A DNA stretch of 42,224 bases from Nitrospirales bacterium (GTDB taxonomy: Bacteria > Nitrospirota > Nitrospiria > Nitrospirales > UBA8639). Shown one piece after another: positions 31,396 through 40,634 of this stretch. Location: the NCBI GenBank assembly GCA_021604105.1, contig BQIW01000037.1, positions 1 through 42,224 on the forward strand. Direction: 5' to 3'. The position numbers and the translations under genes were made by a program. Position 1 is the first letter of the stretch, and every line of letters begins with the position of its first letter. Below the pieces are notes generated by a model, which worked only from the letters and a program-made list of their open reading frames with translations, was not told the DNA's origin and made no database searches.

Positions 31396-32979
31396 CTAAT
31401 TTGCAGGATTTTTTCGTTGTTCAATAAGACTGTTGATTGTAGACTTGAACATCTGCAGGTCGGTCGAGTCCACGCGAATGGCCATATCTTGTTCCAACTC
31501 GGTTAAGGGCTCCTCTTTGGCCTTTTGCTGTTCCATGACTCCAATCGTCGCGTCAGAGGCATCGGTCTGTTGTTTTGCCCGACTTGCTATTCGCTCCGCC
31601 AACACTTCATCTGGCGCCCAGACATCCAAAATGAGAATGGACACATGCCGTTCCTGAGCGAGTCGGATGAATGATTGTCTTTGTGCGACCTCAAGAAATG
31701 TAGCATCCACAACTACAGAATAGCCCGCCTGTAACATCGTATTAGCAAGATCCCATAACCGATCATAGGTATCACAATTCATGTCTGACGCGTACAACCT
31801 CTTTAACGTTTCCTGACCAGTGCCGGTTTTACGTTGTTCGGCATGGATCCGTTTCCGTTCCACATCGGATCGTACTCGCATGACACCCAAGGCTTTCACC
31901 ACCTCAGTAGAAACCGTCGTTTTCCCAGTCCCAGACACTCCATGCATCAGTATCAACATGGGAGGAGAAGGCAACATCAATCGATGGGCCAACTCCACGT
32001 ATCTGATTATTTCTTTAAGGATATCCTCCCGTACCGGGTTTCCTGGTTCGACCTGATCCAGACGCAAGGCAGCCACTTTAGCTCGAACGAGTGCCCGATA
32101 AACCTCATACAACCGGAACACACACATCCCGACATAGTCACCAGTCACTTCCAGATAACAGTTTAAAAACCAATAGGCCAAATCCACTCGGCCCCTGCTC
32201 TCTAAATCCATGACCAAAAACGCGACTTCACTGATGACATCAATCCAACGCAACTCTGGTTCAAATTCCAGAGCATCAAACACACAGATCCGCCCCTCAA
32301 ATAGGGCAATATTTCCTAAATGAAGATCACCATGACATTCTCGAATCTGCCCTGAAGATTTGCGGTCTCTGAGTTTTGGCTTCAATCGTTTCCATTCCTG
32401 ATTTGTCCATTCCTCGATATCCTTCAAATAGAATTGAAGCTGCACAGGGAGTGCAGCAAGAGGAATGTCTTCGAAGCACTCTGCTATGGGACCCCATACC
32501 CTATCCGGCTCTCCGTAGGGAAAGGGATCTCCTGCAGATTCAATCCGGCAATGGAATGTTCCGATATCTATGGCCAGTTGACCGACCTCCGATTCATGCA
32601 GGTTGCCTGTCTCAAGGAGATGGTGAAATTCCTGATCGGGAGGAAATTGTTTCATTTTGACGGCCCATTCAATCGGGATCCCGTCGCCATCCATACGCGG
32701 ATTTGACGAAGACCCGGTGATGGACACCACACCCAGATAGAGTTGTGGAGCTAGACGTCTGTTGAGACGAATCTCTTCTTCACAAAACCTCCTCCGTTTT
32801 TCAAGTGTGGAAAAATCAAAATATGAAAACAACACCGGTTTTTTAATTTTGTAGACATACTGACCGGTTAACAACACCCACGAAATATGGGTTTCCACCA
32901 ACCTGACCTCACTCACAAGGTGTGAATAACATTTCGGGTTCTGCAGCGATGCGACTAACTGGGAAGAAGTCGTAGCCAT
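31396..32979 (-). CDS. Aminoglycoside-phosphotransferase-like kinase fused to a P-loop NTPase
   Basis: A two-domain protein of about 527 residues. The N-terminal half is a phosphotransferase-fold kinase: catalytic loop CHGDLHLGN (about 216-224) and metal-binding FDALEF (about 235-240). The C-terminal half starts with a Walker A GVSGTGKTT (about 347-355), followed by RSDVERKR and DATFLE typical of AAA_33/zeta-toxin-like small-molecule kinases. This fusion is widespread in proteobacteria and Nitrospirota; its substrate is unknown and antibiotic resistance should not be assumed. The ATG at 32979 is used; a GTG lies one codon upstream. No ribosome site is clear. It stands alone between opposite-strand genes. 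Confidence 0.88.
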   Translation of the reverse strand: MATTSSQLVASLQNPKCYSHLVSEVRLVETHISWVLLTGQYVYKIKKPVLFSYFDFSTLEKRRRFCEEEIRLNRRLAPQLYLGVVSITGSSSNPRMDGDGIPIEWAVKMKQFPPDQEFHHLLETGNLHESEVGQLAIDIGTFHCRIESAGDPFPYGEPDRVWGPIAECFEDIPLAALPVQLQFYLKDIEEWTNQEWKRLKPKLRDRKSSGQIRECHGDLHLGNIALFEGRICVFDALEFEPELRWIDVISEVAFLVMDLESRGRVDLAYWFLNCYLEVTGDYVGMCVFRLYEVYRALVRAKVAALRLDQVEPGNPVREDILKEIIRYVELAHRLMLPSPPMLILMHGVSGTGKTTVSTEVVKALGVMRVRSDVERKRIHAEQRKTGTGQETLKRLYASDMNCDTYDRLWDLANTMLQAGYSVVVDATFLEVAQRQSFIRLAQERHVSILILDVWAPDEVLAERIASRAKQQTDASDATIGVMEQQKAKEEPLTELEQDMAIRVDSTDLQMFKSTINSLIEQRKNPAN

Positions 32980-33175
32980 CACATTAAGGCCATGGGACCC
33001 ATGAAAGAAGATAAGAGTATGTTGTTTCGTATGACCCTCACTGAGTGCATGTGCCCATCCTACCCAATTTCATTGCCGTTCACCAAGCAGGAAATAACAT
33101 TCAAGTGATGATGATCCTTCATTTGACTTGTGAAGAAAATCCCCGAACAGGTACACTATAAACAGCTGATCAATT

Positions 33176-33781
33176 ATGTTGAGACGAATCAAAATCTTTT
33201 TCATTATCATTCTTCTCCTATTGGTCGGGTCCACCTTAGCTGCGCTCTGGTTGTTACCTGGCACGTTCTCCGCCAAAGCCACCCCGCCCGAATGGGAAGT
33301 GAAGGCGGCCAGGTTTATCCGCCATCTGGCAACGCCGAGCCACTTTCTCAAAATGTCAAACCCCGTCCCTTTTTCTCCTGAAAATCTTGCACAAGCCCGG
33401 CATCATTTTGCCGATCACTGCGCCACCTGCCATGCCAATGATGGAAGTGGGAAAACACATATGGGGCCGAATTTCTATCCTCCTGTTCCTGACCTCAGGG
33501 ACCCTGCGATTCAAGACATGGCTGATGGAGAATTATTTTATGTCATCCATTACGGCATTCGATTTACTGGAATGCCCGCCTGGGGGAAAGGTCTGCCGGA
33601 AGAAGATTTCGATAGTTGGAAATTAGTTCATCTCATTCGACATTTCCCCAATATCACACCTGAAGAAATTGCGGAGATGAAACAATATAATCCTCTTACC
33701 CGTGAAGAACGGGAGCAACAAGAAGCCATTGATCAATTTTTATCAGGAGAAGATGTCTTCCCCCAAGAGCACCATCATTGA
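33176..33781 (+). CDS. Membrane-anchored monoheme cytochrome c
   Basis: A 201-residue protein with an N-terminal anchor helix (residues 7-28) and one class I cytochrome c domain: CATCH (Cys82, Cys85, His86), GPNFYPPVPDL, and Met133 in TGMPAWGK as the likely sixth heme ligand. The tail is acidic and ends HHH. It would shuttle electrons at the outer face of the inner membrane. The next gene, a small exported DUF5666-like protein, starts 25 bases after the stop with its own ribosome site, so the two form an operon. The start ATG lacks a clear ribosome site. Confidence 0.88.
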   Translation: MLRRIKIFFIIILLLLVGSTLAALWLLPGTFSAKATPPEWEVKAARFIRHLATPSHFLKMSNPVPFSPENLAQARHHFADHCATCHANDGSGKTHMGPNFYPPVPDLRDPAIQDMADGELFYVIHYGIRFTGMPAWGKGLPEEDFDSWKLVHLIRHFPNITPEEIAEMKQYNPLTREEREQQEAIDQFLSGEDVFPQEHHH

Positions 33782-33806
33782 TTTTATAATCAAAGGAGTC
33801 ACCATC

Positions 33807-34130
33807 ATGAAATATTTCAACATTCTGGTCATTTTGTGCTCCCTGTTTCTGACCTCCCCCGCCTGGGCCCATGGCGATGCTCCTCATGTAATGGGAACCG
33901 TCACCGAAATGGGAAATGACCATGTGGTGGTCACAACTCCAAAAGGGGAATCCGTGACTCTCGCCTTTCATCCTCAAATTACGTTTCAACAAAATGGCAT
34001 TCATGTAGAACATGCCCGGCCGCAGGTTGGGGACCGCCTCGTGGCCGAGGTTTCAAAAAAGGACGTTCCTGAAAACCGAGACTGGGTTGCAACCGAAATC
34101 ACATTTTCCACACCAAAGAAGAAGCCTTAA
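33807..34130 (+). CDS. Small exported DUF5666-like protein
   Basis: The start at 33807 follows AAAGGAG; earlier in-frame Mets overlap the cytochrome gene. The 107-residue protein has a clear signal peptide ending AWAHG. The mature domain has the order HVMGTVTEMGNDHVVVTTPKGESVTLAF, then RPQVGDRLVAEVSKK, the alternation of strands and a Gly-Asp turn seen in OB-like DUF5666 domains. In several bacteria such domains accompany copper or cytochrome genes, but no function is established. A decayed paralog lies at 19917-20151. Cotranscribed with the preceding cytochrome c. Confidence 0.75.
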   Translation: MKYFNILVILCSLFLTSPAWAHGDAPHVMGTVTEMGNDHVVVTTPKGESVTLAFHPQITFQQNGIHVEHARPQVGDRLVAEVSKKDVPENRDWVATEITFSTPKKKP

Positions 34131-34182
34131 TTGATGAGCACGATTCACCTCTCAGCATGAGGAACACAAGTCATTCAGTTTT

Positions 34183-34555
34183 TTAGGGGGAGAAGCCGAA
34201 TCCAGGCCTCCATCCGTATGGATCGAACTCAAATTTGATTCTTCCCCTATATTCATTCTTCTCAATGTAATTGGTGTTTCTGATCCTCAAGGATTTTGAG
34301 CATTTTCCCCTGCCATCAAGAGTCCATGCCAACAGGATGTCCATGACCAGATAGCTAGCGATACCTCGGAACTCCCTGACGACCAGACTCACAAACAAGT
34401 CCGACAGAGCCAAGATTGGGCAAATGGGTTGGAGTGCCTATCCACCAAACGGCAGCCGTTCTGAGATACCATCTGCGAGAATTGAAGCCAGGCCCGATAG
34501 CGTAGAAATATCTCGGATCAACAGAATCATCAAATTCATCTAATTGTATTTGCAT
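34183..34555 (-). pseudogene. Possible frameshifted minus-strand gene
   Basis: Two adjoining minus-strand frames look protein-like: the upstream one (34555 leftward) contains DPRYFYAIGPGF and RTAAVWWIGTP, and the downstream one contains DLFVSLVVREFRGIASYLVM and ends in EFDPYGWRPGFGF. One frameshift near 34410 would join them. I do not recognise the product. Neither frame has a ribosome site, so this is a weak call. The remainder of 34131-34602 is empty. Confidence 0.3.
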
Positions 34556-34602
34556 CTTTCTCGCTGGAGGAATATGCTGTAAAAGGATGATGAAGGAGCA
34601 AG

Positions 34603-35214
34603 ATGACTTACTCGAGGGCCATTAGTCTCCCACCTGTTGTTTTTCCCTATAAATTGGTTTTCCTTTTATTTCTCACCGTGTTTTGTGTCAGTGGATGCTC
34701 TACCACCTACAAAAGCACTCTCCCTCCTGATCTGGCCGAACACATCGACCCTCTATTACTGTTCCCGCGCATTAAAGAGGATCCTGACAGCTTCAAGGGA
34801 AAACTGATTATACTTGGAGGTCAAGTCCTGGCGGCAAAACGCTTACAGGATTCAACCCAACTCACGATCCTTCAATTACCCCTCATAGATGAACAGGAGC
34901 CCACAACTGAACTTACGCAATCCCAAGGACGATTTATTGCAGAACAGAAAAAATTTCTAGATCCCGCCACAGTTCCCCCTGGAACCCGGCTCTCCTTGGT
35001 TGGAGAACTCTCCGGCTCTGTCCAACAGAGTCTCGATGAAACTATATATACCTATCCCACTCTCACCATTAAACATTTCAAAGTCTGGCCAGCGTATTCT
35101 CCTGATTTCAACCGGTATGGACCCTATCCTCAACCCTTCTTCTATCCCTATGCGTTTCCTTACTGGGGAGGATATGGCCGGTTTTATCCGTATTATCCGT
35201 TTGGTTATTGGTAA
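34603..35214 (+). CDS. Slp-family outer-membrane lipoprotein with Tyr/Pro-rich tail
   Basis: A 203-residue lipoprotein. The hydrophobic leader ends in VSGCS, a good lipobox. The mature part has FPRIKEDPDSFKGKLIILGGQVLAAKRLQDSTQLTILQLPL and TRLSLVGELSG, the OB-like Slp domain (starvation-inducible lipoprotein family). The last 45 residues are rich in Tyr, Phe, Pro and Gly (PQPFFYPYAFPYWGGYGRF), a low-complexity extension common in Nitrospira-type Slp proteins but absent from E. coli Slp. The role is outer-membrane maintenance under stress in characterised members. AAGGAG lies upstream of the ATG. Confidence 0.87.
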   Translation: MTYSRAISLPPVVFPYKLVFLLFLTVFCVSGCSTTYKSTLPPDLAEHIDPLLLFPRIKEDPDSFKGKLIILGGQVLAAKRLQDSTQLTILQLPLIDEQEPTTELTQSQGRFIAEQKKFLDPATVPPGTRLSLVGELSGSVQQSLDETIYTYPTLTIKHFKVWPAYSPDFNRYGPYPQPFFYPYAFPYWGGYGRFYPYYPFGYW

Positions 35215-35366
35215 GACACTCTCCCAAAATCACCGGCTCACCTTCTCCATAAATTTACCAAAGACACCTGGGATTCAAGCACACCATTTTTCTATAGGTT
35301 GGGAAAATCCAAGAACTCCATTTGTCATGGCTTCCAGATTCAACATTGGTAAAATATTGGAGTAAC

Positions 35367-35397
35367 AAAAAAAAGGGAGGAGGCAGGGCCTCCTCCC
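35367..35397 (-). terminator. Intrinsic terminator of the minus-strand gene ending at 35442
   Basis: On the minus strand GGGAGGAGGC pairs with GCCTCCTCCC around a three-base loop, followed by eight T. Perfect 10-bp stem, 45 bases after the stop codon. Confidence 0.92.
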
Positions 35398-35441
35398 ACA
35401 GGAAACAAGGATTCAACGTCGGTAGGGACTGGACAGCGAAT

Positions 35442-36293
35442 TTACAACTTTGTGTCCTGGTGATTTTCTTGGGATATGGGTTCAGTTGCCATCTCTTCTT
35501 CTGACGGGGCTTCCATTGGTTGCTCTTCGCTGACAGAGACTTCTCCAATTGTGGAATCTTCCACAGGAGGAATTTCTTCAATAACTTTGGCCTCCACTGA
35601 AGCCGGAGCGATGACCGCCACACTATCAAAATCAGCCATTAACCCAATCGTATCTTCTCCTCCGTCTAACAGAAGAGTAATATTCGTGGTCTCGTTCCGC
35701 CATTCCGCCACCATCTTTAGATGACCACGAAGCAGAGCTTGTCCCCAGAGACTTTGATCGTATTGGTACAAGGAATCTAACCAGATTTCCTGAACCGATG
35801 TCGGCATACCATAGGACTCGGTTATCCAATTTTGTAACGTATGAAAATCTTTCACATAGTCCACGGCATCATCATGTTTGGGTTCAAATAAATAACTCGC
35901 CTGTGCAAGTTGATCTTCATAAAACGTGTAGGTTAACGACGCGTCAATTCCTTCGATTTGACGACGATACCCTACTCGCTGCTCGTAGGGCTCCAATACC
36001 GGAGATTGAAGTTCCCAAACCGGTTGCACCGGTTCATTCAGTTTGACCTCTTGGGCATTCATTCCCCACTCCGTGCTTCGCCGTTCAAAAGTCTGGGGTT
36101 GAACAGGAACGACCGTTTTTTGAATGACGGAAGGTTGCGATTGATGGTGGGTGGGGCCCGCCAGTAAATGACCATTCGAGTCCCGGTGACGGGTCAATAT
36201 CAAATATTCAGAGACCTCAGAGGCAAAACATGTCGGTAACAAGGTTGTTCCCATCATAAAAACTACGCCCGTCAAGATAAAATGTGTTTTCAT
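35442..36293 (-). CDS. Exported protein of unknown function with acidic tail
   Basis: The start at 36293 is chosen because it gives a signal peptide (MKTHFILTGVVFMMGTTLLPTCFAS); the open frame reaches 36488 but its extra 65 residues are not secretion-like. The 283-residue product has a middle domain (GIDASLTYTFYEDQLAQASYLFEPKH, then WITESYGMPTSVQEIWLDS, LLRGHLKMVAEWRNETTNITLLLDG) that resembles periplasmic proteins whose strands track a quantity computed from a growing sequence; I know no family name. The last 60 residues are a Glu/Pro-rich linker-like tail. It is a monocistronic gene ending in a strong terminator. Confidence 0.75.
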   Translation of the reverse strand: MKTHFILTGVVFMMGTTLLPTCFASEVSEYLILTRHRDSNGHLLAGPTHHQSQPSVIQKTVVPVQPQTFERRSTEWGMNAQEVKLNEPVQPVWELQSPVLEPYEQRVGYRRQIEGIDASLTYTFYEDQLAQASYLFEPKHDDAVDYVKDFHTLQNWITESYGMPTSVQEIWLDSLYQYDQSLWGQALLRGHLKMVAEWRNETTNITLLLDGGEDTIGLMADFDSVAVIAPASVEAKVIEEIPPVEDSTIGEVSVSEEQPMEAPSEEEMATEPISQENHQDTKL

Positions 36294-36734
36294 AGCGTTT
36301 CCCATTGTCCCCAAGGTTTTCAATCGCAAGGAATGATCGGAGGATCCCTGAAAGGATGAACACACAGGTTTACCTCCCATTATCACTACTCGTTCGTCAC
36401 TATAGGATAGTGTCGGTTGTTGAGGAGGGAACTTGAGGGGAGGGGGGAAACAGAAGTCTGGTATCCAGACAAATCGAACATTCACCATCCCACTTAAGGA
36501 TTTGACATATTGAATAACAGAATCACTGAAAGAGAAGTATGCACCTTACAAAAAGAGGAGCAATCGATCATAAGAAGAAATCTAATTGAGCATTCAATTC
36601 AAGACATTTTACAAAACGGGCCGTCACTGGGGGAACCAATCTAGAACAAGAGCGGTCATGGGGGCAAAGAGAGAAGAAGGAAAAAACACCAAACTTTAGG
36701 TGGAAGAATGGCAAATATGGAACGACAGAGACTG

Positions 36735-37220
36735 TTAACACCAGGCAACATTGTTAGAGAAATCTCCCCCACTTCCAGCCAATGGTTGTGCGAGAATTTC
36801 CGCCCAATGCGTTCTCAAATTGGTAAACATCTGAAGATAGCCGCTATAAGAATTGGGTTTTTGGATGTATCCATTCACCCCCATCCCGGCGGTATGACAG
36901 ATATCTCTTGGAGCTTTTGACGTCGTTAACACCACAATGGGTATAGATGCTAAGAGTGGATCCTTCTTGATTTCAGTAAGAACTTCCTCGCCGGTCATGT
37001 AAGGCATATTCAGATCCAGAAGGATCACGCTGGGACGTGGTGCGAAATCTCTCCTCGAAAATAAACCACGGCAATACAAGTAATCCAGTAATTCGGTGCC
37101 ATCATTCACACACCGCAATTCCTGTCCTACCGGGATTTCGTCCCATGCCTCTTTGACAATTTCACAATCATCGGGATTATCGTCAACAAGCAGAACCGTG
37201 TGGATAGGTAAAGTTGTCAT
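36735..37220 (-). CDS. Single-domain response regulator (Rcp1/CheY-like)
   Basis: A 161-residue receiver protein with no output domain. Acidic pair Asp13-Asp14 (VLLVDDNPDD), phosphoacceptor Asp69 in VILLDLNMPYMTG, Thr99/Thr100 in VVLTTSKAP and Lys121 in GYIQKPNS are all present. The Tyr-Leu-Tyr-Cys-Arg-Gly segment before the phosphoacceptor strand is typical of the Rcp1 group that partners bacteriophytochrome-like or other hybrid kinases. No histidine kinase is nearby. The gene lies 133 bases after the HAD gene on the same strand; no ribosome site is obvious. Confidence 0.92.
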   Translation of the reverse strand: MTTLPIHTVLLVDDNPDDCEIVKEAWDEIPVGQELRCVNDGTELLDYLYCRGLFSRRDFAPRPSVILLDLNMPYMTGEEVLTEIKKDPLLASIPIVVLTTSKAPRDICHTAGMGVNGYIQKPNSYSGYLQMFTNLRTHWAEILAQPLAGSGGDFSNNVAWC

Positions 37221-37352
37221 CAGTTTTCTGGAATTAGGAAAACAGGAAATTCAGGATACGGGGTCATACCCGCTTCTCAACAGCAAAAAACCTCTACTCT
37301 CTATCGGCAATTTCCTTAAAAAACTTTCCTGCAACACGCAGCATTTGGACAC

Positions 37353-38021
37353 TTACGTCTGTGCGAATCCCGTCGGAACACCAGCCGCCATCAAAGAAGG
37401 AACCTTGAGATGAGAGGAGAACAACTGTCGCAAAGGAGGAGACTCAGGGATATGTTTGGGCCAATCAGGGAGATGTCGGACATGCAACCATTGCACCAGA
37501 GCATCCCAACCACTTACCCGAATAATATCAGCATGGGAAATTGCACGATTCCAGGGTTGATCCATAACAAAGACTTGTCTGTCGAGCGCACGATAGGCCT
37601 GAATATGGTGAGGATGATCGTCAATTGCGGCTGTTATCGATTCGGGAATGTCGGTTTTCTCCTCAGTGTGGTACAGCGCATCAAAAGGAAGACCATGTCC
37701 TTCTAACCAACGAAGAGTCTGAGGTCGTGAATACGGACGCCGAGCCGTCACAATGATAATCCGATAGCGACGATGGATGAGTGTCAAGGCCAGTTTTGCC
37801 CCGGGAAACAGGGGTAACCGTGGGATAGACTCCTGGTGAAACCGAGAGAAAATCTCTTCAAGCAGCTCAGGCGCTAAATGGCTAGCATCTAATCCACCCG
37901 CACTGCCATACAGACCCACAGGCCATAACCTTCCTGTCAATTCCTGAAATAAACGCTGCACCTCAGGTTCCGCCCGGCCTAAGACATTATCAATATCAAC
38001 CGCAAAACATGGTCGGACCAT
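37353..38021 (-). CDS. HAD-superfamily 5'-nucleotidase-like phosphatase
   Basis: A 222-residue cytoplasmic protein with HAD motifs: FAVDIDNVLG (nucleophile Asp9, general acid Asp11), IIIVTARRPYS (motif II Thr) and ITAAIDDHPHHI (motif IV Asp pair). The layout with a small helical cap after motif I resembles the NT5C/YqfW deoxyribonucleotidase group, so it may dephosphorylate nucleotides or a similar small molecule. The C-terminal 50 residues (WLHVRHLPDWPKHIPE onward) extend beyond the usual domain. GGAG lies nine bases before the ATG. A terminator lies upstream, separating it from the S16 gene. Confidence 0.8.
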   Translation of the reverse strand: MVRPCFAVDIDNVLGRAEPEVQRLFQELTGRLWPVGLYGSAGGLDASHLAPELLEEIFSRFHQESIPRLPLFPGAKLALTLIHRRYRIIIVTARRPYSRPQTLRWLEGHGLPFDALYHTEEKTDIPESITAAIDDHPHHIQAYRALDRQVFVMDQPWNRAISHADIIRVSGWDALVQWLHVRHLPDWPKHIPESPPLRQLFSSHLKVPSLMAAGVPTGFAQT

Positions 38022-38143
38022 AGAAAATTACTCCATAGATATTTCCTTGAACATGTAAGACTACAAGGAGAATGTCCCAAGACAGCAGTCGTTCCTTGCC
38101 ATTTTTTCTACCATAGAAATATTCGAACCAAACAAGCAAGCGG

Positions 38144-38187
38144 AAAACAAAGCCCTTTCACCTACCACACAAGGGGAATAGGGCTTT
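38144..38187 (-). terminator. Intrinsic terminator after the S16 protease gene
   Basis: On the minus strand AAAGCCCT pairs with AGGGCTTT across a 23-nt loop, continuing into TTTGTTTT. It lies 54 bases after the protease stop codon at 38241. Confidence 0.7.
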
Positions 38188-38240
38188 CATCACTCACAGA
38201 GATCACCAGATACAGGAACGGATGTTCAGCAGGCGGGAAT

Positions 38241-39041
38241 TTAGTGGGTGAGGCTTGCAGTAAGGGACTGGTCTTTAAGATGACTTCGAAGAGGCCGTTG
38301 CGTTAACTTGAGATAGGCGTGTTTGATAGATCCCACCGGTGTCACTTCCATGAGAAACGGGGTTTCCCAATCATCATCCGCCACGTCCGGTTCCTCTGGA
38401 ATGAGGACCCGTCGATACCGTTGTTCATGCGCGGCCAGAATCTTTAACGGGACTCCTCCCACAGTTCCCACATGTCCATCCGCCGTGACGGTCCCCGTCA
38501 GAACCGTCTCCTCATCCACGTGCTCATTTTTAGCAAGGGCAACAACATTCAAGGCCGCCATCGCCGATAAACTTTCCCCGTACAGCGTGACTCCTGGATA
38601 GGGCAACATGAACCTGACTGTCCAGGAATCAGGGTTCAGCCCGGCTGCTTCAACCACCAGAACCAAAGCGTCTTTGACCGATTGCTGGGCATACGGTGAA
38701 AACTTCCCTGGCCTGGAAAGAAATTGAAGATCCATACCCTTGTGATCCCGCCGCTGAAGAAATTCCAATTGAATTTCCGCCACAATTCCAACTTGTTCAG
38801 ATTGTGCATTCATCGTGGTCCCAAGAATGGGAATCACTGTTCGAACATGCTTGATTGGTGGATTCGATTCTGAAGCGGCATGCCCGGATGAAGGAAGCCA
38901 CCATGACAGGAACACCGAGAGGAAGACACCGATAAGGAAGGACCCAGATGTCGAGCGTCTATCCCATTGGATACCACCCACAACAACACAGAAATTTGAA
39001 AAACTCCCCTGAAATGATGCTCGACGTCCACCCATCGCCAT
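38241..39041 (-). CDS. Secreted or membrane-anchored Lon-type (S16) protease domain protein
   Basis: A 266-residue protein that has only the proteolytic domain of Lon and no AAA ATPase. An N-terminal hydrophobic helix (about residues 34-55) points to export or anchoring. YGESLSAMAALNVVALAKN carries the likely catalytic Ser (Ser159 of this reading), and VLTGTVTADGHVGTVGGVPLKILAAHEQRY carries the partner Lys200, in the same order as in Lon; the family's GPSAG is replaced by LSAM. Stand-alone secreted S16 proteins are known but poorly studied. ATG 39041 touches a G-run; the second ATG at 39035 has better spacing to it and may be the real start. Confidence 0.82.
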   Translation of the reverse strand: MAMGGRRASFQGSFSNFCVVVGGIQWDRRSTSGSFLIGVFLSVFLSWWLPSSGHAASESNPPIKHVRTVIPILGTTMNAQSEQVGIVAEIQLEFLQRRDHKGMDLQFLSRPGKFSPYAQQSVKDALVLVVEAAGLNPDSWTVRFMLPYPGVTLYGESLSAMAALNVVALAKNEHVDEETVLTGTVTADGHVGTVGGVPLKILAAHEQRYRRVLIPEEPDVADDDWETPFLMEVTPVGSIKHAYLKLTQRPLRSHLKDQSLTASLTH

Positions 39042-39359
39042 CCCCCGTGAAAGCTGTCTTCATCCTTTTCGGCCTGGCAAGGAAGACACTTAACCCTCAG
39101 GAGGTCAGGCACCATATTTCCCTGTGTCTGATAGTCCCTGTGCGTTATCCATTCACAGATTTTTCTTTCATTGCCCAACGAAACTTCTCCCCTATCACAA
39201 CAGATCCTTAGATATGGCAAACCCTTCGAACTCATCACGTGTTCACTACTTGAGGAGGAGGTTAAGAACAGCCGAAAGAACGCCGATGAGGACACACAGG
39301 CATTTCCCACAAAAAAGAAATGCAATTTCCTTCCTAAGAACGCCTCATCGGTTATACAT
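39042..39359. other. Divergent promoter region
   Basis: About 318 bases between the S16 protease (minus) and the HD-GYP gene (plus). A long + frame runs through from 39171 but starts at a TTG and gives an unconvincing peptide, so I treat it as leader. No clear promoter box or repeat is visible. Confidence 0.4.
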
Positions 39360-40634
39360 ATGGCCATCAAACGAATTCCAATAACCTCCGCTCAAGTGGG
39401 TATGTACCTCTGTGGAATCGACCGATCATGGCTAAAAACTCCATTCCTCCTACACCGGTTTCTCATTAAATCTTTCACCGATATTGCCAAATTACAACAC
39501 GCCGGAATTCAGGAAATCACCATTGATACTGATCGTGGGCATGACGTGGTATCAAATTCCGAGCCGCCACACACCCATGGTGATGTCTCATCCACCCCGC
39601 ACTCACCAATACCTGATTCCTCCCGCCCGCCCGAAGTCGCACGACTTCACCAGCTTTCACCCTCTGTTCAGGGCAAATCACTATCCGGTGAACTCACTAC
39701 GATGAAGATGGTGCGGATGTATATGCTTGAAGGCGTCCAGGATATCCTCCACACGTTGCAGAAAACCGGCCGGCTCGCCATGGAACAGGTTCATCAGATC
39801 ACTGAATCCGTCATGGCTGAATCCCTCCGACATGAAGAAGCCTGCATCGCCATGATTCGGACTAGAGACTTTTCTCCGGCCTTATTCGATCACGCACTCG
39901 CGGTCAGTACCTTAGCCGTTTTATTGGGAAGAGCAGTGGGGTTGGACAATACCGCGTTACAACACCTGGCAAGCGCGGGCCTTCTTCATGACACAGGGCT
40001 CTTGAACATTCCTCAAGTCCTTCACCGACCACTCAACCAGTTATCTGACACAGAATTAGTCCTTTACCATAAACATCCCCATCGAGGGATTGAGATGCTT
40101 TCCCAACAGTCGAGTCTCGCGGACGAAGTTGATACGTTAATCCGGGAACATCATGTGGCCCTTGATGGCTCAGGATATCCTGCGAATAGTGATCCAGCCA
40201 AAATTCAAACATCCAGCCGAATCCTTCGTATTGTCGACGAATATGATGAATTGTTAACCGGTCACCACACAGGGAATCCCCTCCCGGTCAGAATTGCCCT
40301 CCAAACGTTGTATCAACAAGGCAAAAAAGGGATATTAGATGGCGCATTAGTGGCGACTTTCATTAATCTTATTGGAATCTATCCCACCTATGCCCTGGTG
40401 GAATTGAGTACCGGGGAACGGGGAATCGTCACAGCGAACTCCAGAGATAATTTGCTTCATCCCACGATCCTCCTTTTCCAGGACGCCATTCATCAATTTT
40501 TTCCTGAACCGATCCCGTTTAACTTCTCTGTCCTCTCCTCTCATGAATCACAGCCAGAAATTGTGCGGGTCCTTGCTCCCGAACAAGTCGGCATTGACCT
40601 CGATTCTGCTCTGGAAAATTGGATGTCGTTGTAG
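39360..40634 (+). CDS. HD-GYP domain protein with DUF3391 N-terminus
   Basis: The start at 39360 is chosen because the DUF3391 domain begins right after it (IKRIPITSAQVGMYLCGIDRSWLKTPFLLHRFLI). The 424-residue protein then has a linker and an HD-GYP domain: FDHALAVSTLAVLLG, SAGLLHDTGLLNIP (the HD pair), HPHRGIEML and REHHVALDGSGYP (the GYP signature). HD-GYP proteins degrade cyclic di-GMP to GMP. The usual HD-x-G-K is HDTGL here, so the Lys is replaced and activity should be checked. No ribosome site is evident; a longer reading from 39171 is possible. Confidence 0.9.
   Translation: MAIKRIPITSAQVGMYLCGIDRSWLKTPFLLHRFLIKSFTDIAKLQHAGIQEITIDTDRGHDVVSNSEPPHTHGDVSSTPHSPIPDSSRPPEVARLHQLSPSVQGKSLSGELTTMKMVRMYMLEGVQDILHTLQKTGRLAMEQVHQITESVMAESLRHEEACIAMIRTRDFSPALFDHALAVSTLAVLLGRAVGLDNTALQHLASAGLLHDTGLLNIPQVLHRPLNQLSDTELVLYHKHPHRGIEMLSQQSSLADEVDTLIREHHVALDGSGYPANSDPAKIQTSSRILRIVDEYDELLTGHHTGNPLPVRIALQTLYQQGKKGILDGALVATFINLIGIYPTYALVELSTGERGIVTANSRDNLLHPTILLFQDAIHQFFPEPIPFNFSVLSSHESQPEIVRVLAPEQVGIDLDSALENWMSL

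Noticed and set aside
31396-32979. Phosphotransferase fusion as an antibiotic resistance gene
   Set aside because: The kinase fold is shared by many small-molecule kinases, and this fusion with a P-loop domain is not a known resistance determinant.
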